A stretch of 64,000 bases of DNA from Rufibacter immobilis (GTDB lineage Bacteria > Bacteroidota > Bacteroidia > Cytophagales > Hymenobacteraceae), in the NCBI RefSeq assembly GCF_003721565.1, contig NZ_RJJE01000017.1, positions 1,645,884-1,709,883 of the forward strand, given 5' to 3'. Below the pieces are notes generated by a model, which was given only the letters and a program-made list of their open reading frames with translations, was not told the DNA's origin and did not search any database. Position numbers and translations under genes: made by a program. Positions 17,282 to 26,821 of this stretch are shown piece after piece; positions within the stretch are counted from its first letter, which is position 1, and each line of letters opens with the position of its first letter.

Positions 17282-18965
17282 AGGCTTCGTCTTGTAAATC
17301 GGTGATACAACCGTGGCTGGCATCACTCACTGTTCTAATGTATTTCAATAGCACACCGCCCTGCACGTTGGCTTTCGGGCGTTGCCACACGCTTCTGCGG
17401 GCAGTTAATTCGGCTTCGTCAAGCTGCACATCTATGGTGTTGGTGGTGGCGTCCAGCACAATCCAGTCGCCGTCTTCTACCAGAGCAATGGTGCCGCCGT
17501 CGTAGGCCTCTGGGCTCACGTGGCCAATCACAAAGCCGTGGGTACCACCCGAGAAACGGCCGTCGGTAATCAAAGCTACTTTGTCGCCTAACCCAGCACC
17601 CATGATGGCCGAGGTGGGTTTCAACATTTCGGGCATGCCCGGACCGCCTTTGGGCCCCACGTACCGGATGACGACGACCTGACCCGGTTGAATTTTCCCA
17701 GCGGCAATACCGTCATTCAGTTCTTCTTCTGAGTTGAACACAATGGCAGGGCCTTCAAACCGCAGTCCTTCTTTGCCCGAAATCTTAGCCACCGCTCCTT
17801 TAGAGGCCAGGTTGCCGTACAGAATCTGGATATGGCCGTCTGATTTGATGGGGTTGGAAAGTGGTCTCAGCAAATCCTGCTCCGCGCCCAGCGGTTTTAT
17901 ATTTTCCAGGTTTTCCGCCAAGGTTTTGCCAGTCACGGTCAATAAATCACCGTTCAGCAAACCAGCTTCCAGCAATGTTTTCTGCACAGCCGGTACACCG
18001 CCCAGCGCGGAAAGGTCTTCCATGAGGTACTTGCCACTGGGTTTCAAATCTGCCAACACCGGCACGCGGTTGCTCACGTCCTGGAAATCTTCCATAGTGA
18101 GATGCACGCCCGCCGCATGGGCAATGGCGATGAGGTGCAGCACGGCGTTGGTAGAACCGCCCAAAACCGTAATCATGACCAGCGCATTCTCAAACGCCTC
18201 ACGGGTTAAGATGTCTCTGGGCTTGATGTCTTTCTCTAACAAATTCAGAATGTAGGCTCCGGTGTCCAGCGCTTCCTGGTTTTTCTCTGGGCTCACGGCT
18301 GTGGCCGAAGATGAGAACGGCAAGCTCATGCCCAGGGTCTCAATAGCCGCCGCCATGGTGTTGGCCGTGTACATTCCGCCGCAGGCGCCCGGACCCGGAC
18401 ACGCGTTCCGGATGATGCCGCGGTAGTCTTCGTCTGAGATAGTGCCATTCAGTTTTTTGCCGTAGGCCTCAAAACAAGACACAATGTTCAGCTTTTGGCC
18501 TTTGTACTCACCGCCTTTGATGGTGCCGCCGTAAATCATCACCGAGGGGCGGTTCAAGCGCGCCATGGCAATCAAGGCACCCGGCATGTTTTTATCACAG
18601 CCTACCACCGTGGCCACCGCATCATAGTAATGCGCACCGGCCATGGCTTCAATGGAATCAGCAATCAGTTCTCTACTCACCAGAGAGTAGCGCATACCGG
18701 CGTTGCCGTTGGTAATGCCGTCGCTCACGCCAATGGTGTTGAACCGCAGGCCCACCATACCGTTGGCCTGCACACCCATTTTCACGGCATCGGCGAGGCC
18801 GTTCAGGTGCATGTTGCAGGTGTTCCCCTCAAAGCCGGTAGAGCAGATGCCCACAAACGGTTTGCGCAGGTCTTCTTCTTTCACCCCTGAGCCAATCAGC
18901 ATGGCCTGGGAGGCCGGAAGGCTGTCGTCTTTGGTGTAGATGCCGCTGTATTTATTCAGAGCCAT
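17244..18965 (-). CDS. ilvD: Dihydroxy-acid dehydratase
   Basis: 573 residues, full length. It converts dihydroxy-acids to 2-keto acids in valine and isoleucine synthesis. The three cluster cysteines are recognisable: [13 protein letters not shown] at residues about 41-53, [10 protein letters not shown] near 120, and [16 protein letters not shown] near 190. [13 protein letters not shown] sequence ([22 protein letters not shown]) lies near the C-terminus, with the conserved Ser base. It is the first structural gene after the attenuator, and its 3' end overlaps the ilvB start, suggesting translational coupling. Confidence 0.96.
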   Translation of the reverse strand: MALNKYSGIYTKDDSLPASQAMLIGSGVKEEDLRKPFVGICSTGFEGNTCNMHLNGLADAVKMGVQANGMVGLRFNTIGVSDGITNGNAGMRYSLVSRELIADSIEAMAGAHYYDAVATVVGCDKNMPGALIAMARLNRPSVMIYGGTIKGGEYKGQKLNIVSCFEAYGKKLNGTISDEDYRGIIRNACPGPGACGGMYTANTMAAAIETLGMSLPFSSSATAVSPEKNQEALDTGAYILNLLEKDIKPRDILTREAFENALVMITVLGGSTNAVLHLIAIAHAAGVHLTMEDFQDVSNRVPVLADLKPSGKYLMEDLSALGGVPAVQKTLLEAGLLNGDLLTVTGKTLAENLENIKPLGAEQDLLRPLSNPIKSDGHIQILYGNLASKGAVAKISGKEGLRFEGPAIVFNSEEELNDGIAAGKIQPGQVVVIRYVGPKGGPGMPEMLKPTSAIMGAGLGDKVALITDGRFSGGTHGFVIGHVSPEAYDGGTIALVEDGDWIVLDATTNTIDVQLDEAELTARRSVWQRPKANVQGGVLLKYIRTVSDASHGCITDLQDEAYVNARETSPSLA

Positions 18966-18996
18966 GGTGTACTATGTTGTTAATCTGGTAATTATC

Positions 18997-19035
18997 AAAT
19001 AAAAGAGCCTTTCTACCGGGTGGTTAGAAAGGCTC
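18997..19035 (-). terminator. Attenuator terminator of the ilv leader
   Basis: On the minus strand GAGCCTTTCT (19035-19026) pairs perfectly with AGAAAGGCTC (19014-19005) across an 11-nt loop, then TTTTATTT follows. It sits between the leader peptide stop and the ilvD start (about 30 nt before the ATG), which is the position of a transcription attenuator rather than an operon end. Confidence 0.92.
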
Positions 19036-19067
19036 CAAAAGATTGTAAGAGGCCTGTCCTAACCACC
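19019..19067 (-). promoter_or_regulatory. Antiterminator pairing region of the ilv leader
   Basis: GGTGGTTAG (19067-19059), which includes the last two Gly codons and stop of the leader peptide, is the exact complement of CTAACCACC (19027-19019), in the 5' arm and loop of the terminator. The two pairings exclude each other. A ribosome stalled on the Ile/Val codons leaves GGTGGTTAG free, so the antiterminator forms. A ribosome reaching the stop codon covers it and the terminator forms. Confidence 0.85.
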
Positions 19068-19118
19068 TTGCGGCAGAGGAGTAATGACGATAAAGCAAAT
19101 GACCGACCTATGTCGCAT
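19059..19118 (-). CDS. ilv leader (attenuator) peptide
   Basis: A 19-residue ORF too short for normal gene calling: MRHRSVICFIVITPLPQGG, then TAG. Between residues 6 and 15 it has two Val, three Ile and one Leu codon, with VICFIVIT in a block, as expected for a sensor of charged branched-chain tRNAs. An AGAGAGAA stretch about 6-13 nt before the ATG can serve as ribosome binding site. It ends inside the antiterminator arm and lies about 95 nt upstream of ilvD. The arrangement matches the classical leader/attenuator logic of proteobacterial ilv/leu/his operons. The evidence is the peptide composition together with the two exclusive RNA structures. Confidence 0.88.
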   Translation of the reverse strand: MRHRSVICFIVITPLPQGG

Positions 19119-19133
19119 CTTGGTTCTCTCTTT

Positions 19134-19374
19134 GTGTTTAGCGCCCGTTTTTCCTAAAACAGGGCAAAAACGCACTCTATTCTTTGGCTGGCGCGAGTCT
19201 CAGGACTCGTGCCGATGGATGCGTGGAGTCTCCAGACTCCAGTGTTTTACTTGTGGTTCCCCGCGAGTCTGAAGACTCGCTTCATCCAGTGTCACAAGAC
19301 AAAAGTCTCGCGCCAGAGATAACCATCACGAGTTTCCGTTTAGGGGCTGTTTTTGGAAAAAGAGCCCCTAAACG
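19134..19374. repeat. Composite R-B-R element 3, leuB-ilvD gap
   Basis: Degenerate R copy R7 (19134-19172), B copy B3 (19188-19316) and good R copy R8 (19337-19374). R8 starts 7 bp beyond the leuB stop on the minus strand. B3 has the same ordered GAGTCT/AGACTC palindromes as B2, with substitutions partly breaking the first and last. The composite, the leader ORF and the attenuator together account for the 415-bp leuB-ilvD gap. The ilv promoter must lie within or just beside this element if ilv is transcribed separately from leu. Confidence 0.88.
19337..19374. repeat. Repeat R copy R8
   Basis: CGTTTAGGGGCTGTTTTT then AAAAAGAGCCCCTAAACG, 6 bp beyond the leuB stop (minus strand); outer right boundary of composite element 3. 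Confidence 0.92.
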
Positions 19375-19380
19375 CGTTCA

Positions 19381-20499
19381 TCAGATAATGGTGCTCAGGC
19401 CCAGTTCCAGGTTCTTCAGGTGCCGGAAACACTCGCCGCCCTCCTGCACATAGTCCGCAATGAAGCAACCTACCTGCTCGGTGGTGTAAGGGTGTTCTTT
19501 GTTCAGTTCGGGTGTAAGCACATTGCGTCTCAGAGCATAGTCCACGCCATCTTTCACCAGATTGGCCTCTTCCTGCAACCCGAAATGCTCCAGCATCATG
19601 GCTACGGAAAGAATGGTGGCGATGGGGTTGGCAATGCCCAAGCCTTTGCCCTGCGGGAATGATCCGTGGATAGGCTCAAATAACGCGGCAGTCTCCCCTA
19701 CGGAGGCCGAAGGCAACAAGCCCAAAGAACCGGCAATCACCGAAGCCTCGTCTGAAATAATATCCCCGAACATGTTCTCGGTGAGAATCACGTCAAATTG
19801 CTTGGGGTTCAGAATCATCTGCATGGCGGCGTTGTCCACGAACAGGTAATCAACGGCAACGCTCGGATACTCAGGGGCAATCTGCTGCACCACTTCGCGC
19901 CACAGACGGGAAGTCTCTAGCACGTTGGCTTTGTCTACCAGCGTCAGTTTGTTGCGGCGCGTGGTCGCCGATTGGAACGCCAGGTGTGCAATGCGCACAA
20001 TTTCCTCGCGGGAATATGTGCAGTGGTCATAGGCACCATCTGCGGTGCGGCCTTTCTCTCCGAAGTAGATACCGCCGGTCAGCTCCCGGTAAATCAACAT
20101 ATCAGCCCCTTGAATGCGGTCTGCCTTCAGCGGCGAATGCTCAATCAGCACATCATAAGCGGTTACCGGACGGATGTTGGCGAACAGACCTAATGATTTC
20201 CGAAGGCGCAACAGCCCTTGCTCGGGACGTACCTTAGCGGCGGGGTTGTTGTCGTATTTCGGGTCACCAATGGCGCCTAACAAAATGGCATCGGCTTCAA
20301 AGCAAGCCTGTAGGGTTGACTCCGGAAGCGGGTCGCCGGTGGCGTCAATGGCGCAGGCGCCCATCAACTGCACATCCAGCTCAAACTGGTGCCCGAAACG
20401 CTCAGACACCGCCTCCAGCACTTTCAGGGCCTCGGCACAAACTTCCGGCCCGATTCCGTCGCCGGGTAAAACGGCTATTCTTTTGGTTAATACGCCCAT
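19381..20499 (-). CDS. leuB: 3-isopropylmalate dehydrogenase
   Basis: 372 residues. NAD-dependent oxidation and decarboxylation of 3-isopropylmalate in leucine synthesis. Conserved features: [13 protein letters not shown] at the N-terminus, [17 protein letters not shown] (substrate arginines), [11 protein letters not shown] (catalytic Tyr), [15 protein letters not shown] (catalytic Lys), and [16 protein letters not shown]...FEPIHGS. Its start overlaps the leuD end by 13 bp. A family R repeat lies directly downstream. Confidence 0.96.
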   Translation of the reverse strand: MGVLTKRIAVLPGDGIGPEVCAEALKVLEAVSERFGHQFELDVQLMGACAIDATGDPLPESTLQACFEADAILLGAIGDPKYDNNPAAKVRPEQGLLRLRKSLGLFANIRPVTAYDVLIEHSPLKADRIQGADMLIYRELTGGIYFGEKGRTADGAYDHCTYSREEIVRIAHLAFQSATTRRNKLTLVDKANVLETSRLWREVVQQIAPEYPSVAVDYLFVDNAAMQMILNPKQFDVILTENMFGDIISDEASVIAGSLGLLPSASVGETAALFEPIHGSFPQGKGLGIANPIATILSVAMMLEHFGLQEEANLVKDGVDYALRRNVLTPELNKEHPYTTEQVGCFIADYVQEGGECFRHLKNLELGLSTII

Positions 20500-21083
20500 G
20501 GTCTGTTGCTTTCGTATTGTTCTATCGCTTCTTTCTGGTTCACTAAAAAATCAATGTCATCGTAGCCATTGATGAGGCACTCTTTCTTGTAGGCGTCAAT
20601 GGCGAAGGGGATTTTCTCTTCCCACACCGGCACTTCCAGTTCCTGGTTGACCAGATTCACCACCAGCGTGGTCTGCGGGTCTTCTTCAATCTGGGTCAGC
20701 AATCTTGCCAGCACCTCGTCGCTCACCTGCAGTGGCAACAGGCCATTGTTCAACGCATTGCCTTTAAAGATATCGGCGAAGAAGCTGGAGATGACCACCT
20801 TGAAACCGGCATCATAAATAGCCCAGGCAGCGTGCTCGCGGCTACTGCCGCACCCGAAGTTTTTGCCTGCCACCAGGATTCTTCCGCTGTAGCGGCCTGT
20901 GTTCATAACAAAATCTGCCTTCGGCTGACCAGCGTTGTCAAAGCGCCAGTCTCTGAATAAATTCTCCCCGAAACCTTCGCGGGAGGTGGCCTTTAAAAAT
21001 CGGGCCGGGATAATCTGGTCGGTATCTATATTCTCAATCGGGAGCGGAACCGCTGTGGATTGAAGCACTTCAAACTTTTCCAT
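20487..21083 (-). CDS. leuD: 3-isopropylmalate dehydratase small subunit
   Basis: 198 residues, standard length. It forms the swivelling domain of isopropylmalate isomerase with LeuC. Motifs: [19 protein letters not shown] (the substrate-contact DTDQI), and [23 protein letters not shown] (GSSREHA loop). It overlaps leuB, so they are translationally coupled. It is separated from leuC by a 209-bp gap holding an inverted repeat pair. Confidence 0.96.
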   Translation of the reverse strand: MEKFEVLQSTAVPLPIENIDTDQIIPARFLKATSREGFGENLFRDWRFDNAGQPKADFVMNTGRYSGRILVAGKNFGCGSSREHAAWAIYDAGFKVVISSFFADIFKGNALNNGLLPLQVSDEVLARLLTQIEEDPQTTLVVNLVNQELEVPVWEEKIPFAIDAYKKECLINGYDDIDFLVNQKEAIEQYESNRPWAY

Positions 21084-21132
21084 TTAACTGCTTTATGTGC
21101 CACAAGTGCACTTTACAATTCTTTATATGATC

Positions 21133-21272
21133 GTCCCCCTTTGAAGGGGGTAGGGGGATGATTTCATGTGCTGAGCTTCGCATTCCCGAGAATCATTTTT
21201 AATCACTTTGTAGCTGAAGCTGATGGTTCTTCAACTGCCTTTGTCATCCCCCTACCCCCTTCAAAGGGGGAC
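21133..21272. repeat. Inverted 29-bp repeat pair (family C) between leuC and leuD
   Basis: 21133-21161 starts GTCCCCCTTTGAAGGGGG and 21244-21272 is its exact inverse complement, flanking 82 bp of non-coding sequence. The ends resemble the CCCCCTTTGAAGGGGG-type intergenic repeats widespread in Bacteroidota genomes. The pair could be a MITE-like unit with terminal inverted repeats, or two independent repeat copies. The transcript could fold into a large hairpin within the leu operon. Confidence 0.85.
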
Positions 21273-21292
21273 GCAATGCGTGTAAATTTTTC

Positions 21293-22687
21293 TTAGTTCA
21301 GGTATTGGGTAATGTCCACAATCTTTCCTTCCACGGCGGTGATGGCCGCTACCAACGGGCTGGCCAGTAAAGTGCGGGAACCTGGCCCCTGGCGACCCTC
21401 AAAATTGCGGTTAGAGGTAGAGACGCAGTAAGCCCCGGCCGGAATCTTGTCTTCGTTCATGGCGAGGCAGGCGCTGCAGCCCGGCTCCCGTAGCTCAAAT
21501 CCAGCCTCGGCGAGCACTTTGTCAATGCCCTCTTCAATGGCTTGTTTCTCCACGTGCTTGGAACCGGGTACAATAATGGCCTCCACGTGCGGCGCTTTTC
21601 TCTTGCCCTGCACATATTTTGCTACCTGGCGCAAGTCTTCAATGCGGGAGTTGGTGCAAGACCCTATGAACACGTACTGAATCTCTTTCCCCAACAACGA
21701 CTCGCCTGGCTGGAAACCCATGTACTGCAAAGATTTGCTGTAGCTGGCCTGCTCACTCACCGGTACATCAGTTGGAATTACCGCGTCAATGGCCATGCCC
21801 ATGCCCGGGTTAGTCCCGAACGTAATCATAGGCGCAATGTCGGCCGCGTCAAACGTCAGTTCTTTGTCAAAAGTGGCTCCTTCTTCAGTGAACAGGGTTG
21901 CCCAATAGGCCACCGCCTGCTCCCAGCGCTCTCCCTTCGGCGCAAACTCGCGGCCGTTCAGGTAGTCAAAGGTGGTTTGGTCGGGGGCAATCATTCCGCC
22001 GCGGGCGCCCATCTCAATAGACATGTTACAAACGGTCATGCGGCCTTCCATGCTCAGGTTGCGGAACGCACTGCCCGCATACTCTACAAAGAAACCTGTT
22101 GCTCCACCTGTACCCAGCTTGGAAATCACATAGAGGATGATGTCTTTGGCCGTTACGCCAGGTTTCACATTACCATCAACGGTGATGCGCATGCTCTTGG
22201 GTTTGCTCAACAGCAAGCACTGCGAGGCCATCACCTGCGCTACCTGGCTCGTACCAATCCCAAACGCAATGGCGCCGAAAGCTCCGTGGGTAGAGGTGTG
22301 GCTATCGCCGCACACAATGGTCATGCCCGGTTGGGTGATGCCCAGTTCCGGACCCATTACGTGCACAATGCCTTGTTTCTCGTGCCCCAGGCCGTACAGT
22401 TCAATGTTGTGCTTGGCGCAGTTCTCAGTGAGTTTGTCTACCTGAAACCGGGACAACGGCTCCTCAATGGGCAGGTGCTGGTTTTTGGTAGGCACGTTAT
22501 GATCGGCGGTGGCTACAATCTGCTCTTTGCGGAACAGCGGCAAGCCCCGCGCCTCAATCTCATCAAACGCCTGCGGGCTGGTTACTTCATGTATGAGGTG
22601 ACGGTCAATGTAAAATACATCTAACCCACCCGGAATGGACTTCACTACGTGAGCGTCCCATATTTTATCTAATAATGTCTTTGCCAT
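21293..22687 (-). CDS. leuC: 3-isopropylmalate dehydratase large subunit
   Basis: 464 residues, full length. The aconitase-family 4Fe-4S enzyme isomerises 2- to 3-isopropylmalate. The cluster cysteines are in [15 protein letters not shown] (residues about 340-355) and [13 protein letters not shown] (about 408-420). [21 protein letters not shown] is the characteristic substrate loop, and [16 protein letters not shown] is near the N-terminus. It is in the leu operon between leuA and leuD. Confidence 0.96.
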   Translation of the reverse strand: MAKTLLDKIWDAHVVKSIPGGLDVFYIDRHLIHEVTSPQAFDEIEARGLPLFRKEQIVATADHNVPTKNQHLPIEEPLSRFQVDKLTENCAKHNIELYGLGHEKQGIVHVMGPELGITQPGMTIVCGDSHTSTHGAFGAIAFGIGTSQVAQVMASQCLLLSKPKSMRITVDGNVKPGVTAKDIILYVISKLGTGGATGFFVEYAGSAFRNLSMEGRMTVCNMSIEMGARGGMIAPDQTTFDYLNGREFAPKGERWEQAVAYWATLFTEEGATFDKELTFDAADIAPMITFGTNPGMGMAIDAVIPTDVPVSEQASYSKSLQYMGFQPGESLLGKEIQYVFIGSCTNSRIEDLRQVAKYVQGKRKAPHVEAIIVPGSKHVEKQAIEEGIDKVLAEAGFELREPGCSACLAMNEDKIPAGAYCVSTSNRNFEGRQGPGSRTLLASPLVAAITAVEGKIVDITQYLN

Positions 22688-22795
22688 TGTTGGATGTTCT
22701 TCTCATTTCTGTGGGCGGCTTACTTGTTCCCAAATTCTGTCTTTGCTGTTCGCCCACAAGTTCCTTTCAGGATGACAATAAATGTTAGGCATTGC

Positions 22796-23962
22796 CTAAC
22801 TAGCCGATACCAAATTGTCCTGCTCCACCATTAAATGGAGATCTTCGTCTACTACTTCTTTCTTTCTGTCGGCTACTTCCAGGAAGGCGGTATATGCTTT
22901 GTCTAAGGCTTCTTTCTCTAAAGAATAGCCTAATTTCTGCATGCGGTACGCCAGCGCAGCTCGGCCGGAGCGGGCGGTGAGTACAATGGAGGAATCTTCG
23001 GCGCCTACTTCTTTAGGATCAATGATCTCATAGGTTTCACGGTTTTTGATCACACCGTCCTGGTGGATGCCGCTAGAGTGCGCAAACGCATTGGCGCCCA
23101 CAATGGCTTTGTTGGGCTGCACGTGCATGCGCATCATATGAGACACCAGGTGTGAGGTCTCGGTGAGCAAGCGGGAATTTACGCTGGTATCCAGGTTTAG
23201 ATAAGGGTGTTGGCGTAGAATCATAACCACTTCCTCCAGGGCCGTGTTGCCCGCGCGCTCCCCTACCCCGTTGATGGTACACTCAATCTGGCGGGCACCG
23301 TTAATGGCACCGGCAATAGAGTTAGCGGTGGCTAAACCTAGGTCATTATGGCAGTGGGTAGATAGGGTCACATTCTGCACCCCGCGCACGTTCTCATAGA
23401 GGTATTTGATTTTGGCACCGTATTCCTCTGGCAGGCAATACCCGGTGGTGTCTGGAATATTCAACACGGTGGCACCGGCTTTGATGACGGCTTCGCAGAC
23501 CATGGCCAGGAACTCATTGTCGGTGCGGCCAGCGTCTTCAGCGTAGAATTCTACGTCCTCCACAAAGCTTTTCGCTAATTTGACCGCCGCTACGGCCCGC
23601 TCAATCACATCGGCCTGGGTGGTGCGCAGCTTGAATTTCACGTGCGATTCTGAGGTGCCAATACCGGTATGGATTCTAGGGTAACGGGCGGTTTTCAAGG
23701 CCTCAGCCGCCACTCTGATGTCATTTTCCACGGCGCGGGTGAGGCCGCACACGGTAGCTTCTTTGGTTTGGGCCGCAATGGCGCGCACGGCTTCAAAGTC
23801 GCCGGGGCTGGAAACGGGGAAGCCAGCCTCAATCACGTTCACGCCCAGAAGTTCCAGTTGCCGCGCGATTACCAACTTCTCCTCCATGTTTAACTTGCAG
23901 CCAGGCACCTGCTCGCCATCGCGCAACGTTGTATCAAATATTTGTATCTTCTGAACTGACAT
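22796..23962 (-). CDS. leuA: 2-isopropylmalate synthase, short form without leucine-binding domain
   Basis: 388 residues from ATG at 23962 ([21 protein letters not shown]). It catalyses acetyl-CoA plus 2-oxoisovalerate to 2-isopropylmalate, the first leucine step. The HMGL-like TIM barrel carries DTTLRDGEQ and the metal-binding pair [33 protein letters not shown] and [12 protein letters not shown] mark the barrel end and linker. The protein stops after the linker subdomain, at about 390 residues, where classical LeuA continues for more than 100 residues into the leucine-binding allosteric domain. Feedback inhibition by that domain is therefore absent. The first gene of the leu run; 147 bp separate it from a divergent gene. 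Confidence 0.93.
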   Translation of the reverse strand: MSVQKIQIFDTTLRDGEQVPGCKLNMEEKLVIARQLELLGVNVIEAGFPVSSPGDFEAVRAIAAQTKEATVCGLTRAVENDIRVAAEALKTARYPRIHTGIGTSESHVKFKLRTTQADVIERAVAAVKLAKSFVEDVEFYAEDAGRTDNEFLAMVCEAVIKAGATVLNIPDTTGYCLPEEYGAKIKYLYENVRGVQNVTLSTHCHNDLGLATANSIAGAINGARQIECTINGVGERAGNTALEEVVMILRQHPYLNLDTSVNSRLLTETSHLVSHMMRMHVQPNKAIVGANAFAHSSGIHQDGVIKNRETYEIIDPKEVGAEDSSIVLTARSGRAALAYRMQKLGYSLEKEALDKAYTAFLEVADRKKEVVDEDLHLMVEQDNLVSAS

Positions 23963-24109
23963 CGTTATTTTGGGCTTCTTGTTCGTTACAAAGAAGTGGG
24001 TACTTCTACGGAAGCAAAAAACTTTTTTCAGTACCTCTACTATTTCCAAGAAGCCACTTTTAATTCACATCAATCTGAAAATCAATATTTTAATTACTTT
24101 TCATTTACA

Positions 24110-25657
24110 ATGCCCAACCAAAATATTGATCCTATTTTTCAATTGATAAAATCCCTGACTCCCTCTGAGAAACGGCACTTCCGGCTGTTCACCAACAAAA
24201 GCGGCTCCAGTGAAGACTTGAAGTTCTTGCAGTTGTTTGATGCCCTGGACCAGCAGGAAACCCTTAACGAGACCCTGATTCTGAAGCAGGTGCCCAGCAT
24301 AAAGAAAGCGCAGCTGGCCAACCTCAAGAGCAACCTGTACAAGCATCTGCTCTCCAGTCTGCGCGCCTACCATGCTCCCCAGAATCTGGACATTCAGTTG
24401 CACGAACAGCTAGACTACGCCCGCGTGCTCTATAACAAAGGATTCTACCAGCAGAGCCTGAAAATGCTGGACAAAGTGAAAGTAGCGGCCCTGGAGTTTG
24501 AATTACCGCACATTGCCCTCACGGCCATTGACCTGGAGAAACTGATAGAGAGCCAGTACATTACCCGCAGTTTGAGCGGCCGCGCCGAAAGCCTTACCCA
24601 GGAAGCCACCACCGTTTCTACCCACCTGGCCCAGATGCACCAGCTTTCCAACGTTGCATTGCGCTTATATGGGCATTATTTGAAAGTGGGCCTGGCCCGA
24701 AACCAGGAAGACCATGAATCCATCACGGCTTTCTTTGAGGCTAACTTACCTATTTTGGATCTGAAGCGAGCCGGTTTCTATGAGAAGCTGTACTACTACC
24801 AGGCGCACGTGTGGTACCATCTCATGACCCAGGACCTGAAAGCCTGCTACCGCTACGCCCAGAAATGGGTGGACTTGTTTGAGGAGTACCCGCACATGAA
24901 GGAACGGCGGCCGGTGCTGTATATCAAAGGCATGCACAACCTGCTCAACGCACTGTACAACCTGCTCTACCACTCTAAATTTTCTGAGGTGCTGCAACAG
25001 CTGGAAGAATTCGCCAATGCCCCCAAGCGCCGTTCCAACCCCAACATTGACACCCTGCTGTTCCTGTACATTTACACGAACAAGATCAATGCGTACTTTC
25101 TGGAAGGCAAATTCACGGAGGGGCTGCAGATTATTCCGGGAGTACTCAAGAATCTGGAGGGGTTTCAGGCTCAGCTAGACCCGCACCGCATGCTGGTGTT
25201 CTATTACAAAATTGCCAGCCTCTACTTTGGCAGCGGCGATTTCAAGAAAGCCATTGAGTACCTGAACAAAGTCATCCATCACCGCAACACCAGCCTGCGC
25301 GAAGATTTACAGTGTTTCGCCCGCATTCTCAACCTCATTGCCCACTACGAGGCTGGTTACGACGATGACACCCTGGATTACCAGATCAGGACGGTGTACC
25401 ATTTCCTGGGCAAGATGGACAACCAGCAGCAGATGCAGGTGGAGATTTTCCGGTTCCTGCGCAAAGTGGGCGGCATTGCCCCGCACCAGGTGAAGGATGC
25501 CTTCATAGAGTTGAAAGACACGTTGATCACGATCTCGCAGAACCCCTTTGAACGCCGGCCTTTCCTGTACCTGGACATTATCTCCTGGCTGGAAAGCAAG
25601 ATAGACAACGTACCCGTGCAGGAGGTGATGCGCCGCAAGTTAGCCCGGTTGAAATAA
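24110..25657 (+). CDS. All-helical repeat protein (TPR-like), unknown function
   Basis: 515 residues from ATG at 24110 (MPNQNIDPIFQLIKSLTPSE); a longer frame back to 23996 is AT-rich leader and was rejected. No signal peptide or membrane segment, so cytoplasmic. The whole protein is predicted helical, with degenerate TPR-like units such as VLYNKGFYQQSLKMLDKVK, and near residue 370 ASLYFGSGDFKKAIEYLNKVI. The N-terminus LIKSLTPSEKRHFRLFTNKS recurs in many Bacteroidota hypothetical proteins. It is divergent from leuA and has no assigned role. A copy of repeat R follows the stop at 36 bp. Confidence 0.82.
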   Translation: MPNQNIDPIFQLIKSLTPSEKRHFRLFTNKSGSSEDLKFLQLFDALDQQETLNETLILKQVPSIKKAQLANLKSNLYKHLLSSLRAYHAPQNLDIQLHEQLDYARVLYNKGFYQQSLKMLDKVKVAALEFELPHIALTAIDLEKLIESQYITRSLSGRAESLTQEATTVSTHLAQMHQLSNVALRLYGHYLKVGLARNQEDHESITAFFEANLPILDLKRAGFYEKLYYYQAHVWYHLMTQDLKACYRYAQKWVDLFEEYPHMKERRPVLYIKGMHNLLNALYNLLYHSKFSEVLQQLEEFANAPKRRSNPNIDTLLFLYIYTNKINAYFLEGKFTEGLQIIPGVLKNLEGFQAQLDPHRMLVFYYKIASLYFGSGDFKKAIEYLNKVIHHRNTSLREDLQCFARILNLIAHYEAGYDDDTLDYQIRTVYHFLGKMDNQQQMQVEIFRFLRKVGGIAPHQVKDAFIELKDTLITISQNPFERRPFLYLDIISWLESKIDNVPVQEVMRRKLARLK

Positions 25658-25693
25658 ATTTCCGCCTTCTGTCTATTTCGGTTAGCTTCTGAT

Positions 25694-25731
25694 CGTTTTG
25701 GGGCTGTTTTTGGAAAAAGAGGCTCTAAACG
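25694..25731. repeat. Repeat R copy R9
   Basis: CGTTTTGGGGCTGTTTTT followed by AAAAAGAGGCTCTAAACG, with two substitutions in each arm. It lies downstream of the helical-repeat gene. Confidence 0.85.
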
Positions 25732-25772
25732 CCTCCGGGCGACGGGCCGAAAAACCCTTTTTTGTAAATGCT

Positions 25773-25780
25773 TATCTTTG
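25773..25780 (+). promoter_or_regulatory. -7 box upstream of the bestrophin gene
   Basis: TATCTTTG is a perfect match to the Bacteroidota -7 consensus TAnnTTTG, 24 bp before the start codon. No clear -33 TTTG at standard spacing. Confidence 0.5.
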
Positions 25781-25804
25781 GGCTTCCTATAAGTATTGTA
25801 ACAT

Positions 25805-26665
25805 ATGATCAACTATAACCCCAAAGACTGGTTCGTTTTCATCTTCCGATTCACCAAATCAGACACGTTTCTGCGGCTGCTTCCGCTGTTGATAGGCGTG
25901 GGCGTGTACGCGGGGCTGGTGGCGTACGTGGAGCTCAATTATCTGGCGTTTTCCCAGAATGAGCACATCCGGAACGTGGGACTCATGCACAGCGTGCTGG
26001 GTTTTGTGCTGTCTATGCTGCTGGTGTTCAGGACCAATACCGCCTATGACCGCTGGTGGGAAGGTAGAAAAATCTGGGGCAGCCTCACCAATTGCTCGCG
26101 CAACCTGGCGCTTAAACTGCAAGCCTGCGTCCCCAATCCGGAGGACCGGCTTTTCTTCCGGCAAATGATTTCTTCGTACGCCTTCGCCCTCAAGAGCCAC
26201 TTACGCGGTAATGAGGATTACCAGGAGCTGGACCCCGTGCTGGACCTTTCCAGGAAGGCGCATGTGCCCAACCAGATTGCCGCCGCTATTTTTGGCCGGG
26301 TCAACCATCTGCACCAGATGGGCAGCCTCTCGGCGGGCCAGCTGCTGGTTTTGAACGATGAGATCAAAGTCCTCACGGAAGTGACCGGAGCCAGCGAACG
26401 CATCAAGAACACGCCTATTCCGTTCACGTACAGCGTGTTCATTAAGAAATTTATTTTCTTCTACGTCATGACCCTGCCGTTTGGGTGGTCGTTCAGCATG
26501 GGTTTTTACGTGATTCCGGTGGTCATGCTCATCCTCTACGCCATGGCCAGCCTGGAGCTGATTGCGGAGGAAATAGAGAACCCCTTCGGGACCGATGACA
26601 ATGATCTGCCCATTGACCAGATCTGCCACAACATACAGAAACACGTGGGCGAGCTGCTCCCCTAA
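25805..26665 (+). CDS. Bestrophin-like anion channel family protein
   Basis: 286 residues. An inner membrane protein with hydrophobic helices near residues 22-42, 60-78, 215-235 and 240-258. The bestrophin/UPF0187 hallmarks are LLVFRTNTAYDRWWEGRKIWGSL after the second helix, and LPFGWSFSMGFYVIPVVML with the acidic C-terminal segment EEIENPFGTDDNDLPID, which corresponds to the cation-binding clasp. Family members form pentameric ion channels; ion selectivity in bacteria varies. It stands alone and ends at a bidirectional hairpin. Confidence 0.92.
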   Translation: MINYNPKDWFVFIFRFTKSDTFLRLLPLLIGVGVYAGLVAYVELNYLAFSQNEHIRNVGLMHSVLGFVLSMLLVFRTNTAYDRWWEGRKIWGSLTNCSRNLALKLQACVPNPEDRLFFRQMISSYAFALKSHLRGNEDYQELDPVLDLSRKAHVPNQIAAAIFGRVNHLHQMGSLSAGQLLVLNDEIKVLTEVTGASERIKNTPIPFTYSVFIKKFIFFYVMTLPFGWSFSMGFYVIPVVMLILYAMASLELIAEEIENPFGTDDNDLPIDQICHNIQKHVGELLP

Positions 26666-26698
26666 AGCCTTTGCCCCGGCAACCGATAGCTATGTTCT

Positions 26699-26735
26699 GG
26701 TTTAGGCCTTTTTCCGGAAAAAGAGCCCCTAAACG
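26699..26735. repeat. Repeat R copy R10
   Basis: GGTTTAGGCCTTTTTCCGG then AAAAAGAGCCCCTAAACGG, downstream of the bestrophin gene. Confidence 0.82.
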
Positions 26736-26760
26736 GAAATATGCCTTTCTTGGTCCGCCC

Positions 26761-26806
26761 ATAAAAGCAGAAGCCTGCCCCAAACGGAGCAGGCTTCTGC
26801 TTTTAT
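26761..26806. terminator. Bidirectional terminator between bestrophin and GAF genes
   Basis: A perfect 18-bp stem ATAAAAGCAGAAGCCTGC / GCAGGCTTCTGCTTTTAT with a 10-nt loop. The A/T-rich ends of the arms give T-runs on both strands, suiting two convergent genes. Confidence 0.9.
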
Positions 26807-26821
26807 GGCAAGGGTTGGTTC

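Noticed and set aside
21542..22624. 360-codon plus-strand frame
   Set aside because: Antisense shadow of leuC; His/Arg-rich composition is typical of reverse-complement frames.
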